In this document: positions 34,584 to 45,479 of the stretch, piece after piece
How the letters are laid out: each line of letters begins with the position of its first letter
Position numbering within the stretch: position 1 is the first letter of the stretch
Assembly (NCBI RefSeq): GCF_029867415.1
Contig: NW_026705786.1
Coordinates: 248,001-312,000 of the forward strand
Length of the DNA: 64,000 nt
Reading direction: 5' to 3'
DNA from: Vicia villosa
Lineage: Eukaryota; Streptophyta; Magnoliopsida; Fabales; Fabaceae
The notes under the pieces: model-generated
What the model saw: only the letters and a program-made list of their open reading frames with translations
Told to the model about the DNA's origin: nothing
The model's database searches: none
Made by a program: the position numbers and the translations under genes

Positions 34584-35100
34584 GCATGAGATTCACAAGC
34601 AATCTCACCGAGCTAATAAAAAACCAAAAACAGTCAGTTCATCTGTCTTTCAAATCAATTCAATTTAATTCTCTCTCCTAACACAAAGGAGAAACTTTCC
34701 CAATCAATTAGCAAACACAAACGCATAGACACAGAGAAGGTTCCCGTAGAGTACTACGGATATGTAGGGTGCTTAAAACCTTCTCTATGTATAACCGACC
34801 TCCCGGACTCCAGAACATCTGATTAGGTGAAATCCCCACACCTAGAAAACTCCTAGGGTTTATTTGAGATCTTTTTCCCCTTCCTCCTTGTAGGATAATT
34901 AAAAAGTTCGTGTGCTATCGTAGGAAGAACTGAAATAAAATTCATCCCACAAGGGCGCCTCTCTCCTTCCAAATTTCGCGTGAAGGGTCCGGCGTGCCGT
35001 CCTCCCAAGTGAAACGGGGAGGTAAAAAAACCGACACCACAGCAGGAATAATTCTTATAGTGTGAGTGTAACATAAAATAAAAAATAATAGACCGGAACT
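34584..35100 (-). other. Ogre-like leader or LTR relic
   Basis: There is no gene here. On the minus strand near 34745-34790 it reads AGAAGGTTTTAAGCACCCTA, similar to GAAGGTGTTAGGCACCCT in the Ogre-like LTR near 23470. A CGGTTATACATAGAGAAGG context fits relics of this element class. Only this one motif supports the assignment. Tat-2 appears to be inserted in it. Confidence 0.35.
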
Positions 35101-36392
35101 AATTTAGCAGTGTAGGATAAATTAGGAGTGTCCAGTAATAGTCTGTTAGCCGTTGTTTCGTGATGTGACGTGTTTTCTTTTTTTGAATTTTGTGACGTAG
35201 CGAATCCTTAAAACTAATGTCCTATGTCTACTATCCAGTTAAAGATCTCAAACTCTCGCTCTGTTGACCTTAACCTTTATTAGTTCTAAAACCTCAAACT
35301 CTCGCTCTGTTGGTTTTATAACTTTATCAAATTAAATTAGACACAAAACCAGAAACAAGTGATTTTTAATAAAACATAATTAAGCCAATTTATTTCGGAT
35401 CCCTACGGTTAAATTACTTTACATACCGACATCTAAATAAATTAGCCAGACATACTTAAAGGAACAAACATGAAATTATAATTATTAAACATGAAATTAT
35501 AATTATTAAACATGAAATTATAATTACTAACCATGAACATGTGCGTATTTAGATTTGTAATGATAAAACAATATTATAAGAACAAGAAACTAAAATAATT
35601 GCAAATAAATAAACCTGGAAGTAAAGTAGACGAAACAAACTTGAATAAAACTTTGAAATAATGTCGGCAAGATTGTGATCCAAGAGTACATAAATTGTAG
35701 GCCTAAAACTAATGGTGTGGTAGTTCCTCAATGTGAGAAACTACCACTTTTACAAAGTGATAATTTATGCGTAAAACTATGAACAGCGCTTCCGCGCCTA
35801 AAACTTGGATACTTTCAAATGAATGCTCCGACTCTTTTTATAGTGAATGGCCATGGAAGTTACTTTAAGCATCATGTGAGAAGTAGTGGAGATCATGGCG
35901 TGGGAAGTTGAGAAAATATAGGAAGACTTGGAATTGTCCACTAAATTAATGGAGAAAGTGGCGGGATCCACATGCTTTTGGAGACGGGCGTCTCTTAGTG
36001 GGCTTGGAGCTTGGAGATGTGGCAGTGGGCTGGAGACGTGGCTTGGATGATGGGGACGTGCGTCCCTTGATTTGTGGAGGGTGAGATGATCGTCTCCCAC
36101 TTGGAGACGTGGGGGCTTCAGCTTCACGTGGGCTGGGCCTTGCGTGTTCCACTTTGGATTCCTCTATTTGCACCTCACTTCACTACAGTACCTCCAACTT
36201 GGTTCTTTTTCCTTTTTAATACGATTTCTTCTCGATTTCTTCTTCTTTTGCCAAATGCTTCTTGCATAAACATAATACCTGAAACAAAGGAAAATACCAG
36301 CATAATACCGTAATAATATATAATTATAATAAAATAACAAAACAATTTATTATATAATCGAGCCTAATATACGATATAATTACGTGTTATCA
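35101..36392. other. AT-rich region with possible solo-LTR relic
   Basis: No convincing gene. On the minus strand TGATAACACG begins at 36392 exactly where the Tekay-C gag frame breaks off, so a second LTR or its remnant may start here. Between 35940 and 36165 GAGACGTGG and GGACGTG motifs recur in a GC-rich block. A 21-bp unit, AAACATGAAATTATAATTATT, is repeated three times at 35466-35528. At 35712-35752 an inverted repeat of GTGGTAGTT is present. Confidence 0.4.
35466..35528. repeat. 21-bp tandem repeat, three copies
   Basis: The unit AAACATGAAATTATAATTATT starts at 35466, 35487 and 35508. The first two copies are identical and the third has one change (TTACT). It lies in non-coding AT-rich sequence. 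Confidence 0.9.
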
Positions 36393-37257
36393 CAATCCGC
36401 TGTTTCATGCCCAAACTTACCACAACGGAAACACCTCTTCGCTTCAGCAGTACACACGTTACTCTTATGCCCAGGTTTTCCACATTTGAAACACACAATA
36501 CCAGCAGGAGCGTCTCCTCTACTAGTTTTTTGACCTTGAGCAGCTTTCTGCTTACCTTTCCCAACTAGATCATCGTAAGGCTTACCATGATTCTGTTGGT
36601 GCTTACCTCTCCTCTCACTGACAACCTTGTAATGAGCATTATTATCCTCCTCATAAATTCTGCAACTATCAACCAGATCAGCGAGGACACAAATCTTCTG
36701 GTATTCAACCGCCTTCTTGATCTCTGAGCGCAACCCATTCCAAACTTGATGCACTTTGAAAACTCACCAGTTGGTCCATCATAGTGCGGGTAAAACTTAG
36801 CCAACTCTCCAAATTTTGCAGCATAATCAGTAATCGACATACTTCCTTGCTTCAGCTTGAGGAACTTAATTTCTTTCTTACCGCGAACATCCTAAGGATA
36901 ATATTTCCTCAGGAACTTCCTACGGAGCACAGCCCAAGTGATATCTTCACTTGCAGCCTCCAATCTCTGAAGAGTCTCTAGCTACAAGTCATGAGCCTCG
37001 ATTGCTAGCATATGAGTCCCATAAAGAACCTTCTGCACTAGAGTGCAGTCCATTACACTGAAGATTCTCTCAATATCCTTTAACCAAGTCAACGCCCCAT
37101 CAGGATCATACGTACCCTTGAAGACATGCAGATTATCTCTCTTGAAGGTAGCCAAACTGCGAGTTCCAGCATTCTCGCCGACGTTCGATTGATGATCAAA
37201 GGCCTGATCCATAGCCTCAAAATCAAAAACAATTGCAGGATCATTCCTTCCAGCCAT
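36393..37257 (-). pseudogene. gag: Tekay-C gag, truncated, with frameshifts
   Basis: This chromovirus gag starts at ATG 37255-37257 (MAGRNDPAIVF). It keeps LHVFKGTYDPDGALTWLKDI, a stop at about 36982, then SMSITDYAAKFGELAKFYPH and, in another frame, GLRSEIKKAVEYQ and DLVDSCRIYEEDNNAHYKVV. Two zinc knuckles close it: CFKCGKPGHKSNVC and CFRCGKFGHETADC. The sequence ends at 36393, right after the second knuckle, where it meets an unrelated LTR-like start, so all pol is missing. The better preserved middle shows what Tekay-A gag has lost. Confidence 0.88.
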
Positions 37258-37315
37258 CTCAAACTTCTAATCACAACAATTACTTGATAAATTGGTCGGA
37301 CGAACCAACCTGCTC

Positions 37316-38878
37316 TGTAGCAATATAAAACACTAATAGAAAATTCAGCAACGAAGTTTATAAAGTTTTACTCCCAAAATAACAAAATAAACGCGAAAAA
37401 CCCCCAAGTGTTACGTATCAGAGCGACACCGACCCAATTACACAAAACAAGGAAATTCCTCAGCTAAACGCCTCCTCAAGCTACTGTGGATTATCTGCAC
37501 GTTACCAACATAAGGGTAACATTCAAACAGAAGGGGTGATATATCATAACATTATAAAGGAAGTATAGTAATGAGCAGATTGAAATACAAGTTCACATGA
37601 TCACACTCCATGTTATTCCATTCATTCACTATATTTGTCACAAAATATTACGACATACTAGTACTTATACATCCACAACAAAGAATCACAATTATCAAAC
37701 CAATAGTAATAACAATAATATGCAATGAGACCGACTTCCTAGTATGCATGTGGTACCCAGGGCATCATCCCACATCACTTTGCTAATTTTGGGCATAATC
37801 GAGCCAAGCTCATGTCACTTTGCCAATCTAGGCCACGTCATCGTCATAATCAAAGCAAAGTATGCAATGCCTACATGTGACAACATAACAATGCAACACA
37901 AGTAATACACCACATCAGTGCCACTTCGGCTAACAACAACTGGTTGTGTCATGGAACAACCTGCAAGTCATCCTCAAACAGACACCCGGTTCAAAATTTA
38001 TGGTTTTTTGAAGTTTATAAAAAAATTATTTCAACTCAGTGGAACCCAGTTCCCATATTTGGGAACCCGGTTCCCCTATTTAAAAAATCAACTTTCACAT
38101 AACAGAGAGTCTGGGAACTCGGTTCCCTCATTTAGGGAATCGGTTCCCCTATTTAAAATTCAATTTTATTCGATACAGAGGGTCTGGGAACTCGGTTCCC
38201 TCATTTGGGGAACCAGATCCCGCTATAGCAAACCCAAAATTACTGTTTTTGCTGCTACGTACCTTTACCCCTTAAAACCCCAAGACCCGTATTTTCCCCA
38301 TACGAAAATCATCAGAATTCATGGTTTTTCAATGCAATTATCAACATCAAAATCAACAACTCTAAAGATTCATCAACAACAATAAGAACTCACGACATAC
38401 AATTCACATAACCCAATTTCTACCATTCTCCACCATTATACAACCCTTTATAAGGTTAGAACCCCACCCTTACCTTGTTTGGTGATTCTAAACCTTCAAC
38501 CGGAAAATTCCTTCGTTCTAGGTTGTACTATCTTCTCTTCTCCTCCTTCTCTCTATTCTACGTTCCCTTCAAAATTCTGTTATTCATTAACTCTCTCTAT
38601 TTTCCTATTTTCCTCCGTTTATTAATCTTTCACTAATTATTTCCCTTTATCTGGGCTTAACACTCACACTCCCCACATTACTCATGCTAACTCATGTACA
38701 CGGCCCAATTACTACTTATCTACAACTCTCTTATTATTATTATTACTATTATTATTATTATTATTATTACTATTATTAAAACATAAAACAATTATATCAA
38801 ACACCGAGGATTCCTAATTTCACTATATAATTTAACATACGCGAATTAAATAACTAAATAAATATTACGGACGTTACA
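37316..38878 (-). mobile_element. Tekay-C 5' LTR, about 1.56 kb
   Basis: On the minus strand it begins TGTAACGTCCG at 38878 and seems to end GCTACA at about 37316, followed by a decayed PBS (TTGCTACAGAGC against the usual TGGTATCAGAGC). The inner edge is uncertain by some tens of bases. The outer edge is firm: a copia RNase H coding sequence starts at 38879, so this element is inserted in that gene. A palindrome-rich repeat lies at 38038-38222, and ATT/ATTATT runs occur near 38740-38780. Confidence 0.75.
38038..38222. repeat. Palindromic GGGAAC...GGTTCCC repeats in Tekay-C LTR
   Basis: GGGAACCCGGTTCCC-type palindromes occur at least four times. A unit beginning GTCTGGGAACTCGGTTCCCT recurs at about 38110 and 38182, roughly 72 bases apart. 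They contrast with the AT-rich surroundings and could fold into strong stems. Confidence 0.85.
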
Positions 38879-39045
38879 TGAGGTTTCACTACTTGAGAGA
38901 GTTTGTTAGTGAAGGAAGGTTGAGATTTGAATATTATAGAAGTGAAGATCAAGTGGCTGATTTGTTGACCAATGAGGTCATAATTGAAGTGTTTAAAAGG
39001 TTGAATATGAACACGGGCATGGAAGGCATGGAGCACTTCAATTAA
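38879..39045 (+). pseudogene. pol: Ty1/copia RNase H C-terminal end
   Basis: The frame reads RFHYLRESLVSEGRLRFEYY, then DQVADLLTNEV and a tail ending at TAA 39043-39045. This matches the last about 55 residues of copia pol. The upstream part is cut off by Tekay-C at 38878. A short purine-rich AATTAAGGTGG and an LTR start follow directly, which confirms that this is the 3' end of a plus-strand copia element. Confidence 0.85.
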
Positions 39046-39316
39046 GGTGGCCTGTTAAGTGAAAAAAATATAATTCAAGTATTATAACCATTTACCATGG
39101 GGTTGTAACCGGTTACACGTGTGAGAAAAAGTCAAATAAGTTCAAAATAAGTGATTTTTTGTATAGGGTGTAATTGGTTACGCATTCATAGTAACTAGTC
39201 ACCACTGTTAGCATTTTTCTATTTTGTAGCAGTTGTAACCGGTTATAGGTTTTGTGTAATCGGTTATAGATACGAAATTTCCATTTTTTAGTTATTTGGC
39301 TTGTTGCTTGTATTCT

Positions 39317-39715
39317 CACTACTACAAAATAGACCTTTCGTAACACAGTATTGCAACGACCTTCCTGTTAATCGTGGTAACATTTTTGGCGTTTTTTTTG
39401 TATTTACTAAATAACATTTCACTACGGTTATAGTTAACAACCGTAGTAAAATGTACCTGAAGTGAAAGGGTTCGAATCCCAACATCTACAATTTTTTATT
39501 TTTCGTGACAAAATAGGTATATCACCTCGGTTCTTTTAATCAATCATGGTGTAAAGTGCAATCATTTCATCACAGTTCTTGTTTAGCATTGAACGTGTAA
39601 CTTGTTCTTCTAATATAGGTTGATTTGTCATATTATAATGTATATCACATTGAAAGGTTATATGTTTAGTCAGTAGTGGCGTAATAAGCATTTCACATAA
39701 AATATAATAAACTCA

Positions 39716-39791
<76 letters not shown>

Positions 39792-40009
39792 TAGAACAAC
39801 CGTTGTTAAATGTTATGCATTCAATAATATCACAACGGTTGTTTGAAGTAACCGTTGTGATAGGTAGCACGCTACTTGACATATAATCACAGTTGCATGA
39901 CTGTGGTGGAAAACATCATTCATACAACTATCCCTTACCTCATAACAGTTGGTCAGACGTTATGGTATCCATTTTCCAATCGTCGTGAAATGACTTTTAC
40001 ATAGTAGTG
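39317..40009. mobile_element. Small non-autonomous CACTA transposon, 693 bp
   Basis: The ends are CACTACTACAAAATAGAC and TTTACATAGTAGTG, with perfect CACTACTA/TAGTAGTG termini. Subterminal motifs of the ACAACGGTTGT type occur repeatedly (near 39435, 39795, 39835, 39860), as in CACTA elements where transposase binds such repeats. Flanking triplets are TCT and TCC, so the 3-bp target duplication is imperfect. It has no transposase. It contains a (TA)n run at 39717-39787. Confidence 0.85.
39717..39787. repeat. (TA)n microsatellite
   Basis: An uninterrupted TA repeat of about 70 bases inside the small CACTA element. The ORF of alternating Tyr and Ile across it is an artefact. Confidence 0.95.
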
Positions 40010-40111
40010 TCCAATCAACTTGTAAACATATAAATTCTCATTCTATCTATCTCTCACTCTACATATTCAAACCCTCTATTTTTATCCATTTAGTGATTTC
40101 AAATTCTAACA

Positions 40112-40780
40112 TTGTTAAGGTGCTGCCTAAACTAAATGTTTATGCTTTCTTGTTTATGATCATTTTATTTTTCTTTGATTTCATCCTGTCATTTAAAAAT
40201 ATTTTATCACACTCATCCCATGAGGTCGTTAAAACAAAAGGAAAAAAGGGCATTGCTCATTTATCATTAAAGGGAGTTGCCAGTTTAAAGATTATTTTGA
40301 ACAACCCTACTTTTAAGGGAGGTTAATTTGTTTCATAGATTAAAAATTTATTCTTAAAAATAGGTTTGAATTTGAAGTTTAATATGGAAATTTTAAAAAG
40401 CATTTTACATCTCCAAAAGATGTGTTTGTGTTATATGTGTGGGTGCATATGTGTGTGGATCATTGATCATCTGCTGTGACTTTAGAAGAATTCTCTTCTT
40501 TAAGCCTACCCACCACACCACCCACTACTTTTCTAACTTCTTAGAGATCCCACGTTACCTACAATGTGCAAAGATTCATTTAATTGAAGTGAACAGCATA
40601 GCGATATGTTTGGAATCGAAGCCCCATGATGTCATTTGGAGAAATATTTTCGAGAAAAAAAAGAGAGAGATAAAGACATCTTAACGATCGACATTGTTTG
40701 ATGAGAAAATGATTAACATTTGATGCAACAACTACTAACAATAAGGCATGGGAATGCATATTATTTCCATAATCCTATAC
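40112..40780. other. Unassigned stretch between copia LTR and Pack-CACTA-1
   Basis: AT-rich with scattered short frames. I recognise no coding motif or repeat. It may contain decayed copia internal sequence. Confidence 0.4.
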
Positions 40781-40800
40781 CACTACTAGAAATACACGTA

Positions 40801-41105
40801 TTACCTGCGGAATTTCCTGCGGAAAATATTCCGCAGGAGTACCTGCGGATTTTCCTGGGACTTTCTTAAGTGAAATAGGATTTCCTGTGGATACAGAATT
40901 GGCAGAAAATTCCGCAGGAATACCTGCGGATTTTGCTGCGGTTTATATATTTCAAACAGAAAACGAAACTGTAATGCAAATTCCGCAGGTAAATCTGCAG
41001 GAAAGTTTCCTGCGACTTTTGCTGCGGATAAATATTATATTAAAACCAAACTATTATACAAAATCCGCAGGTAATTCCGCAGGAAAAGCTCCTGCGGATT
41101 TTGCT
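40801..41105. repeat. Left subterminal repeats of Pack-CACTA-1
   Basis: CCTGCGGAATTTCCTGCGGA and its complement recur about every 20-60 bases in both orientations. They match the right end (45283-45465) and both ends of Pack-CACTA-2, and are probably transposase-binding sites. Confidence 0.9.
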
Positions 41106-41672
41106 GCAAATTTAACTATTTTCTTAAAATAATAGTAATTTTTGTCTAAATTTTTTTTTAAAAATTGATCATTATATTTAATGGTTAATTATTTAATATT
41201 ATTATATAATGTGTTATGTGAGTGTAATTTTTTAAATTTTCATTTTAATTTTTTAATGAAATAAAAGGTATTAAAAATTTTGAGAATGGGTATCAAAGAT
41301 TTTCTTATAATAATCAATTTTTAAAAAAAAATACATAAGTAACTCATATTTCAAAATATTACCTTAATAATCATGTTTGGCCACGCCTCCTATTTTTTAA
41401 AAAAAATTCACTAACCTGTGAATTTACTGTTACTTACGAATTTACCTGCAGAAATTTTTTTAAAAAGTAAGTGGTGCCATATAGAATAACGACTAGGTGA
41501 AAAACACCTCCAAACATGGTTGACAATTTCTCAATGCATCTCGTAGATCTTTTAGGCACCTCGCGAAATTTCATTTATGCCCCCAACTTCCGTAGATACA
41601 TTATTGGAAGGACTCTTTTAAAAAACTCTTCGTGGGTATCAATTAAAATAATTAAATATATTTTGGTTAAGA

Positions 41673-41688
41673 ATTGACAGTGTCAGTG

Positions 41689-41778
<90 letters not shown>

Positions 41779-41806
41779 AAATAGATGGTGCACTGACACT
41801 GTTAAT
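41673..41806. mobile_element. Small inverted-repeat MITE with (TA)n core
   Basis: AACAGTGTCAGTGCAC-type arms face each other around an 80-base TA run (41693-41774): TTGACAGTGTCAGTGCACTA on the left and GGTGCACTGACACTGTTAAT on the right. The arms resemble the MITE at 47068-47235. It may fold back completely. Confidence 0.7.
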
Positions 41807-42638
41807 TAATTTTATATATTTTATAATCATTGATATTTATAAAAATAAATTGAAATTTTTAATCTTTATTTTTTTATTTTATTCATTACTTTTATAGTGT
41901 TTTCTAATTAGTTTTTAATTTTTATTTTAATGTTATTTGAAAAATTATGTTATAGAATGTCAAAATTAATTTTTCAATTAATAAGAAACAAATTAAGAGA
42001 AAATCATTAAAATCTATTTTATTATTATAAAATAATAAATTTATTAGTTTTAATTAAAATAATAAATGTAATAAAAAAATTTAAGAGAATACTTTCTCTC
42101 TGATTATTCTATTTGAATTTAGATCTTCCTTTTAAAATTAATGTTTATAAATAAAGAGTCAACAATTAATTAAATAATAATTGATAATTTGGGGTTAAAT
42201 TTAACTTGGTTATTTTTGCGTTTAGCATTTTCTTTTCCCTTTTTCCATTATGCAGAAATGTGAACACACTTTACTCTCTTCCTTCTCCCTGAAAACCCTA
42301 GCGCCACCGAACCACCTTCTTTCTCTTCCTCCGGCCACCGCACCTCTAATCGAAGAAAGAAGCTTGTTTTCGTGCTCATCAACATGTTAGCTTCAACTTG
42401 AACCAGTTGGATTTTAGTTTTTGACAAAGTCACTTCCAGCCACCCTTTCAATGCCTCCGGCCGCCGCGACTCTAGACGAAGAACAATGACATTTTCTGCT
42501 CCATTTAGCTCATTTTTCATTTTCAGTCTTCCCTCTTTTCCCTCTCTCGCTACTTCTTTGATACACAACCCTTATTTTTGTATTCGCACTCATAATATGT
42601 TTGTGAAAATGCCTCAACCAGATTAATTCCCTGATTTG

Positions 42639-42786
42639 ATGGATGCTGCAAACAAATCAGAAGATGTGGAGCAAACCCTTGAAATACAGGTCAAAGCCTT
42701 TTTTGACTTTGCTCCTCCTATCCACAACAGTCATGATATAACTCAAAAATTGAATCAATTCATTCAACATAATTCTTCATCATCAG
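42639..42786 (+). pseudogene. Captured exon like phosphopantothenate-cysteine ligase N-terminus
   Basis: The frame holds KAFFDFAPPIHNSHDITQKL followed by NQFIQHNSSSSG and ends at a canonical donor (CAGGTAAG, 42786/42787). From memory this resembles the first exon of plant phosphopantothenate-cysteine ligase (CoaB), which acts in coenzyme A synthesis. The substrate-binding and ligase parts are absent, so no enzyme can be made. The ATG at 42639 opens the fragment. Assignment is by motif only and could be wrong. Confidence 0.55.
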
Positions 42787-42960
42787 GTAAGTCAGCTTCT
42801 ACTACAGCATTCAAATTTTCATATTTGTTTTTGTGTTGCATTCAAATTTGCATATTTGCTTATGTTGTTTCATAGATGAAACTTGTTGACACATGCTTTA
42901 GTGCTTCTCAATAATTCAAGCATGCATTATGTTGATTTCTTAAATATTATTTTGATTCAG

Positions 42961-43050
42961 GCAGGAAGTGTTAAGTCTGATGTTAGTGATAATTTTTTCG
43001 CAATATTAGAAGCTGCAATGTTGTTGCCAGTACCATGTACAGATCCTTCG
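42961..43050 (+). pseudogene. Captured exon of unknown origin
   Basis: A 90-base stretch between a TTTTGATTCAG acceptor and a CGGTTAGT donor-like site encodes NNFF-like ...DNFFAILEAAMLLPVPCTDPS. Splice-like borders and length divisible by three suggest a genuine exon. I do not recognise the gene. Confidence 0.4.
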
Positions 43051-43228
43051 GTTAGTGTGAACTTGTCATGTTTTTATGGCTTATGTATATCTTTGATTTA
43101 AGTGGAAGTCTTTGACTGATGAAGTAAGTTAATATAAGATGTTAAGTTCTGGTTCAAGTGTTGCTGTGCTTTGAATTATTCCTTATTGTGATGTTGATCA
43201 AATGTTGTGATGCTTGTTGATGATTTAG

Positions 43229-43288
43229 GAGAAGAAGCCTTATTTGGATAGAGTTGTTGAGTTCAAGGCAGAATATGAGAAGGCTATG
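43229..43288 (+). pseudogene. Captured exon like an HMG box C-terminal helix
   Basis: After a GATGATTTAG acceptor the frame reads EKKPYLDRVVEFKAEYEKAM, which has the pattern of the third helix of plant HMG-box proteins. About 20 codons survive. DNA binding is not expected from this alone. The fragment runs directly into the next captured piece. Confidence 0.5.
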
Positions 43289-43324
43289 TTGCTGTTGTTG
43301 AGGATGGGTCCAAATCCTTGAATG

Positions 43325-43528
43325 ATGGCACTTGCTCTAGTGGTTCAAATCCATGGCCTCTGTGGCGGTCCTTACAAAACTTGGCGTATATCTGAAGACA
43401 AATCCTCGACTATGTCTTCCTTAGTAGAGAAGATTGAAGAGGAAGCTGGAAAGCTTGGAACCTTTTGGTCTGGGGAATGGCTTTCCAATGATTTCCCCCA
43501 TGCACGTTTGTTTACCCTCCGATATAAG
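43325..43528 (+). pseudogene. Captured exon like SERAC1-type alpha/beta hydrolase
   Basis: The frame encodes IHGLCGGPYKTWRISEDKSS, then LVEKIEEEAGKLGTFW and GEWLSNDFPHARLFTLRYK. This matches the start of the hydrolase domain of plant SERAC1-like proteins, where HGLxGGPYKTW forms the oxyanion region. The fragment stops before the catalytic Ser motif, so it cannot be an active hydrolase. It remains open without a stop over 68 codons. Confidence 0.75.
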
Positions 43529-43591
43529 TTTGGACAAGTTTTTCTACCCCAAATTGATTGGTTCTGCATGGTCCCTTTTTGTGTGTGCCAG

Positions 43592-43897
43592 TTTTATTCA
43601 AAATTAGAGGAAAAGCAGTAAGCAATGGAAGCTGAGAAGAATCAAAGTGAAGCAAGGAGCAAGGTACAGAAGACTTTCTTCATCATCTCCAAAACCATGA
43701 ATTACATTGCGATTTCGTTACTTCTTTTCTGCTTATAAATATAAACTTATATTAGCTTTCTCACTCTAATTTCTTCCACATTTAAGGAAGAGAAAGGGGA
43801 AGCCATCAAACAGCTGAGGAGGAGTTTAAAGTTTAAAGCAAGCCCTATGCCAAGTTTTTACCACGAGGGGCCTCCACCTAAGGTTGAATTGAAGAAG
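43592..43897 (+). pseudogene. Captured exons like WVD2/TPX2 microtubule-binding protein
   Basis: Two exons (43592-43663 and 43787-43897) lie around a canonical intron. The first reads FYSKLEEKQ, a TAA at 43619-43621, then AMEAEKNQSEARSK. The second reads [20 protein letters not shown] and PPPKVELKK. This is the TPX2 C-terminal motif of plant WVD2-like proteins, which bind microtubules. The retained intron shows capture at the DNA level, not through cDNA. The TAA breaks the frame. Confidence 0.8.
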
Positions 43898-44903
43898 GTA
43901 TGAAATGTTCTTGTACTTATACTTATAATCTATTTAGTTTCAATGCATGTTGATAGAAATGTTCTTGTATATATCCGTATATACTTTGAACAGGTCATCG
44001 AATCCGTAAGGTCAGTGCCGGCAAATTTATTATTCTTAATAAATTCATTTTAATGATACACATGTGTTCTTCTTTGGGGTGTTTGATTTTCTATTTTTTT
44101 GACTCTTTGAAAACCTACGGCCTCAACCATTTACTAATTTTGTTGGATGTTTTTTTTCTTCTTTTTATTACTACGTCAGATTTTTATAAATTGTGAAGTG
44201 GAATGAATGATGATTTTTAAAGCATTTCTAGCAACTAGTTTTAAATAAAAACTTACTTAAATAAGGTTCCATATACATACAAGTTGTTTCAGTATTATCA
44301 AATCATACTTTACTTTATGCAATTAATACATTATACTTTGTTCCAAAACAAAGTGGTAGCTGCATGGATCAGAGATACTATATCACTCTTGATTACTTTT
44401 AACTTAAAGCATACACTTAAAGCATACAGTAGAAAACAACTTGCCTAAAAGTTTATTAACTTATTCAAAGTCTAAACGAATTGATTAGGACGACAAAACA
44501 TTTATAGTAAGAAAAGTCAAAAACCATTTCCTATTTATCACTATTATAATGATTATTTTCTATGTGTATTGTTTTTGTTCTGGTTATACTTCGTTTAGTT
44601 GTTTAATATTTGCAATGTAATGTTAGATTTTTGTTCAGTCTTAGTGATGTCGGTGATAGATTAAAACACTTAGTATATGAGAGTTCAAGAAGAGAACCAC
44701 CTGTGTTGTATATAGTTTGTGAATGCTGAAGAGAATGTTTCTGTATTATTAAATCTTGGCTGTTGATTGAACCCTTTAGCCTTCCACTTGGTTTCAGATC
44801 CTGTATTATATCCCCTGCTCCCATCTCTATATTTTCTTAAAGTTTAGAACTTTGTATTGTAGTTGTCATATAGATTAAAATCAGTTGATTGCTGTCTTGG
44901 CAG

Positions 44904-44997
44904 GAACAGGAATGAAGAGGATGATTGCTCTCTTGGCAGGAATGAAGAGGATGATTCCATTATGAAGATGAAGGCTGCCCAATTCTCATCTCATTAA
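44904..44997 (+). pseudogene. Possible terminal exon inside Pack-CACTA-1
   Basis: After a TTGGCAG acceptor the frame encodes an acidic stretch with NEEDD occurring twice and ends at TAA 44995-44997. A 36-base direct duplication (GAATGAAGAGGATGATT... around 44910 and 44940) lies in it. Whether it joins the upstream fragments in a transcript is unknown. Source gene not recognised. Confidence 0.35.
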
Positions 44998-45282
44998 ACT
45001 TGAGTTCTATATACTCACTTAATTTGGAGTCTAGTGATCTTTTTTTAGGAACGTATGGAATTGGTGCTGAGATTGGTTACTTTGTTTTAAACTCACTCTT
45101 TTTTACTATCTAATGTCCTGATGCTTATAATTTTGTAGCAATTTTTATAGTAACTTGTTCTATGAATTTGTCTTATATAAATTCAAATATTTTAAATTAA
45201 AATTATCTTTTTATATTATGGTTTTTTTAATATATAATTTATTATGTTTCAAAAAATATTTAATTTTTTTTTAATTAGGGAC

Positions 45283-45465
45283 AGAAGGTACCTGCGGATT
45301 TATCTGCGGAATATTTCCTGCGGATTTACCTGCGGAATTACCTGCGGATCTTCCTGCGAAATACATTACCCACGAAGGTTTTAGCTGGGGACATAAAACC
45401 GCAGGAAATGTATTTCCTGCGGAAATTTAGCTAAAATCCGCAGGTAAATCCGCAGGAAAACAGAG
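45283..45465. repeat. Right subterminal repeats of Pack-CACTA-1
   Basis: CCTGCGGATTTACCTGCGGA and TCCGCAGG units recur, mirroring the left end. They stop about 15 bases before the terminal CTAGTAGTG. Confidence 0.9.
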
Positions 45466-45479
45466 TATTTCTAGTAGTG

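Larger units (their letters stand above)
39053..40111 (+). mobile_element. Copia LTR split by a CACTA element
   Basis: It begins TGTTAAGTG after the polypurine-like AAGGTGGCC and appears to end TTCTAACA at 40111, where TTGTTAAGG looks like a decayed primer site. Without the CACTA insert (39317-40009) the LTR is about 365 bp. GTAACCGGTTACAC-type palindromes occur near 39105 and 39235. The right edge is inferred only from end complementarity. Confidence 0.6.
40781..45479. mobile_element. Pack-CACTA-1: CACTA element carrying host exon fragments
   Basis: The ends are CACTACTAGAAATACACGTA on the left and GAGTATTTCTAGTAGTG on the right, forming terminal inverted repeats of about 15 bp. Both ends carry arrays of CCTGCGGA/TCCGCAGG (40801-41105 and 45283-45465), typical subterminal repeats. 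Flanking triplets (TAC, TTA) do not match, so the target duplication is lost. No transposase is present. Between the arrays lie exon-like fragments, all on the plus strand and several bounded by splice-like signals, from at least four host gene families. Nested inside is a small inverted-repeat element with a (TA)n core (41673-41806). The right half is AT-rich. Confidence 0.85.

Noticed and set aside
37405..37425. GTGTTACGTATCAGAGCGAC as a plus-strand LTR end and PBS
   Set aside because: It imitates LTR end plus PBS, but the surrounding gag and LTR lie on the minus strand and no plus-strand element follows.
39670..41830. ORFs of alternating Tyr-Ile over (TA)n runs
   Set aside because: They are microsatellite translation artefacts.
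42248..42568. Minus-strand 106-codon ORF in Pack-CACTA-1
   Set aside because: It has no recognisable motif and lies opposite what looks like a captured 5' leader.
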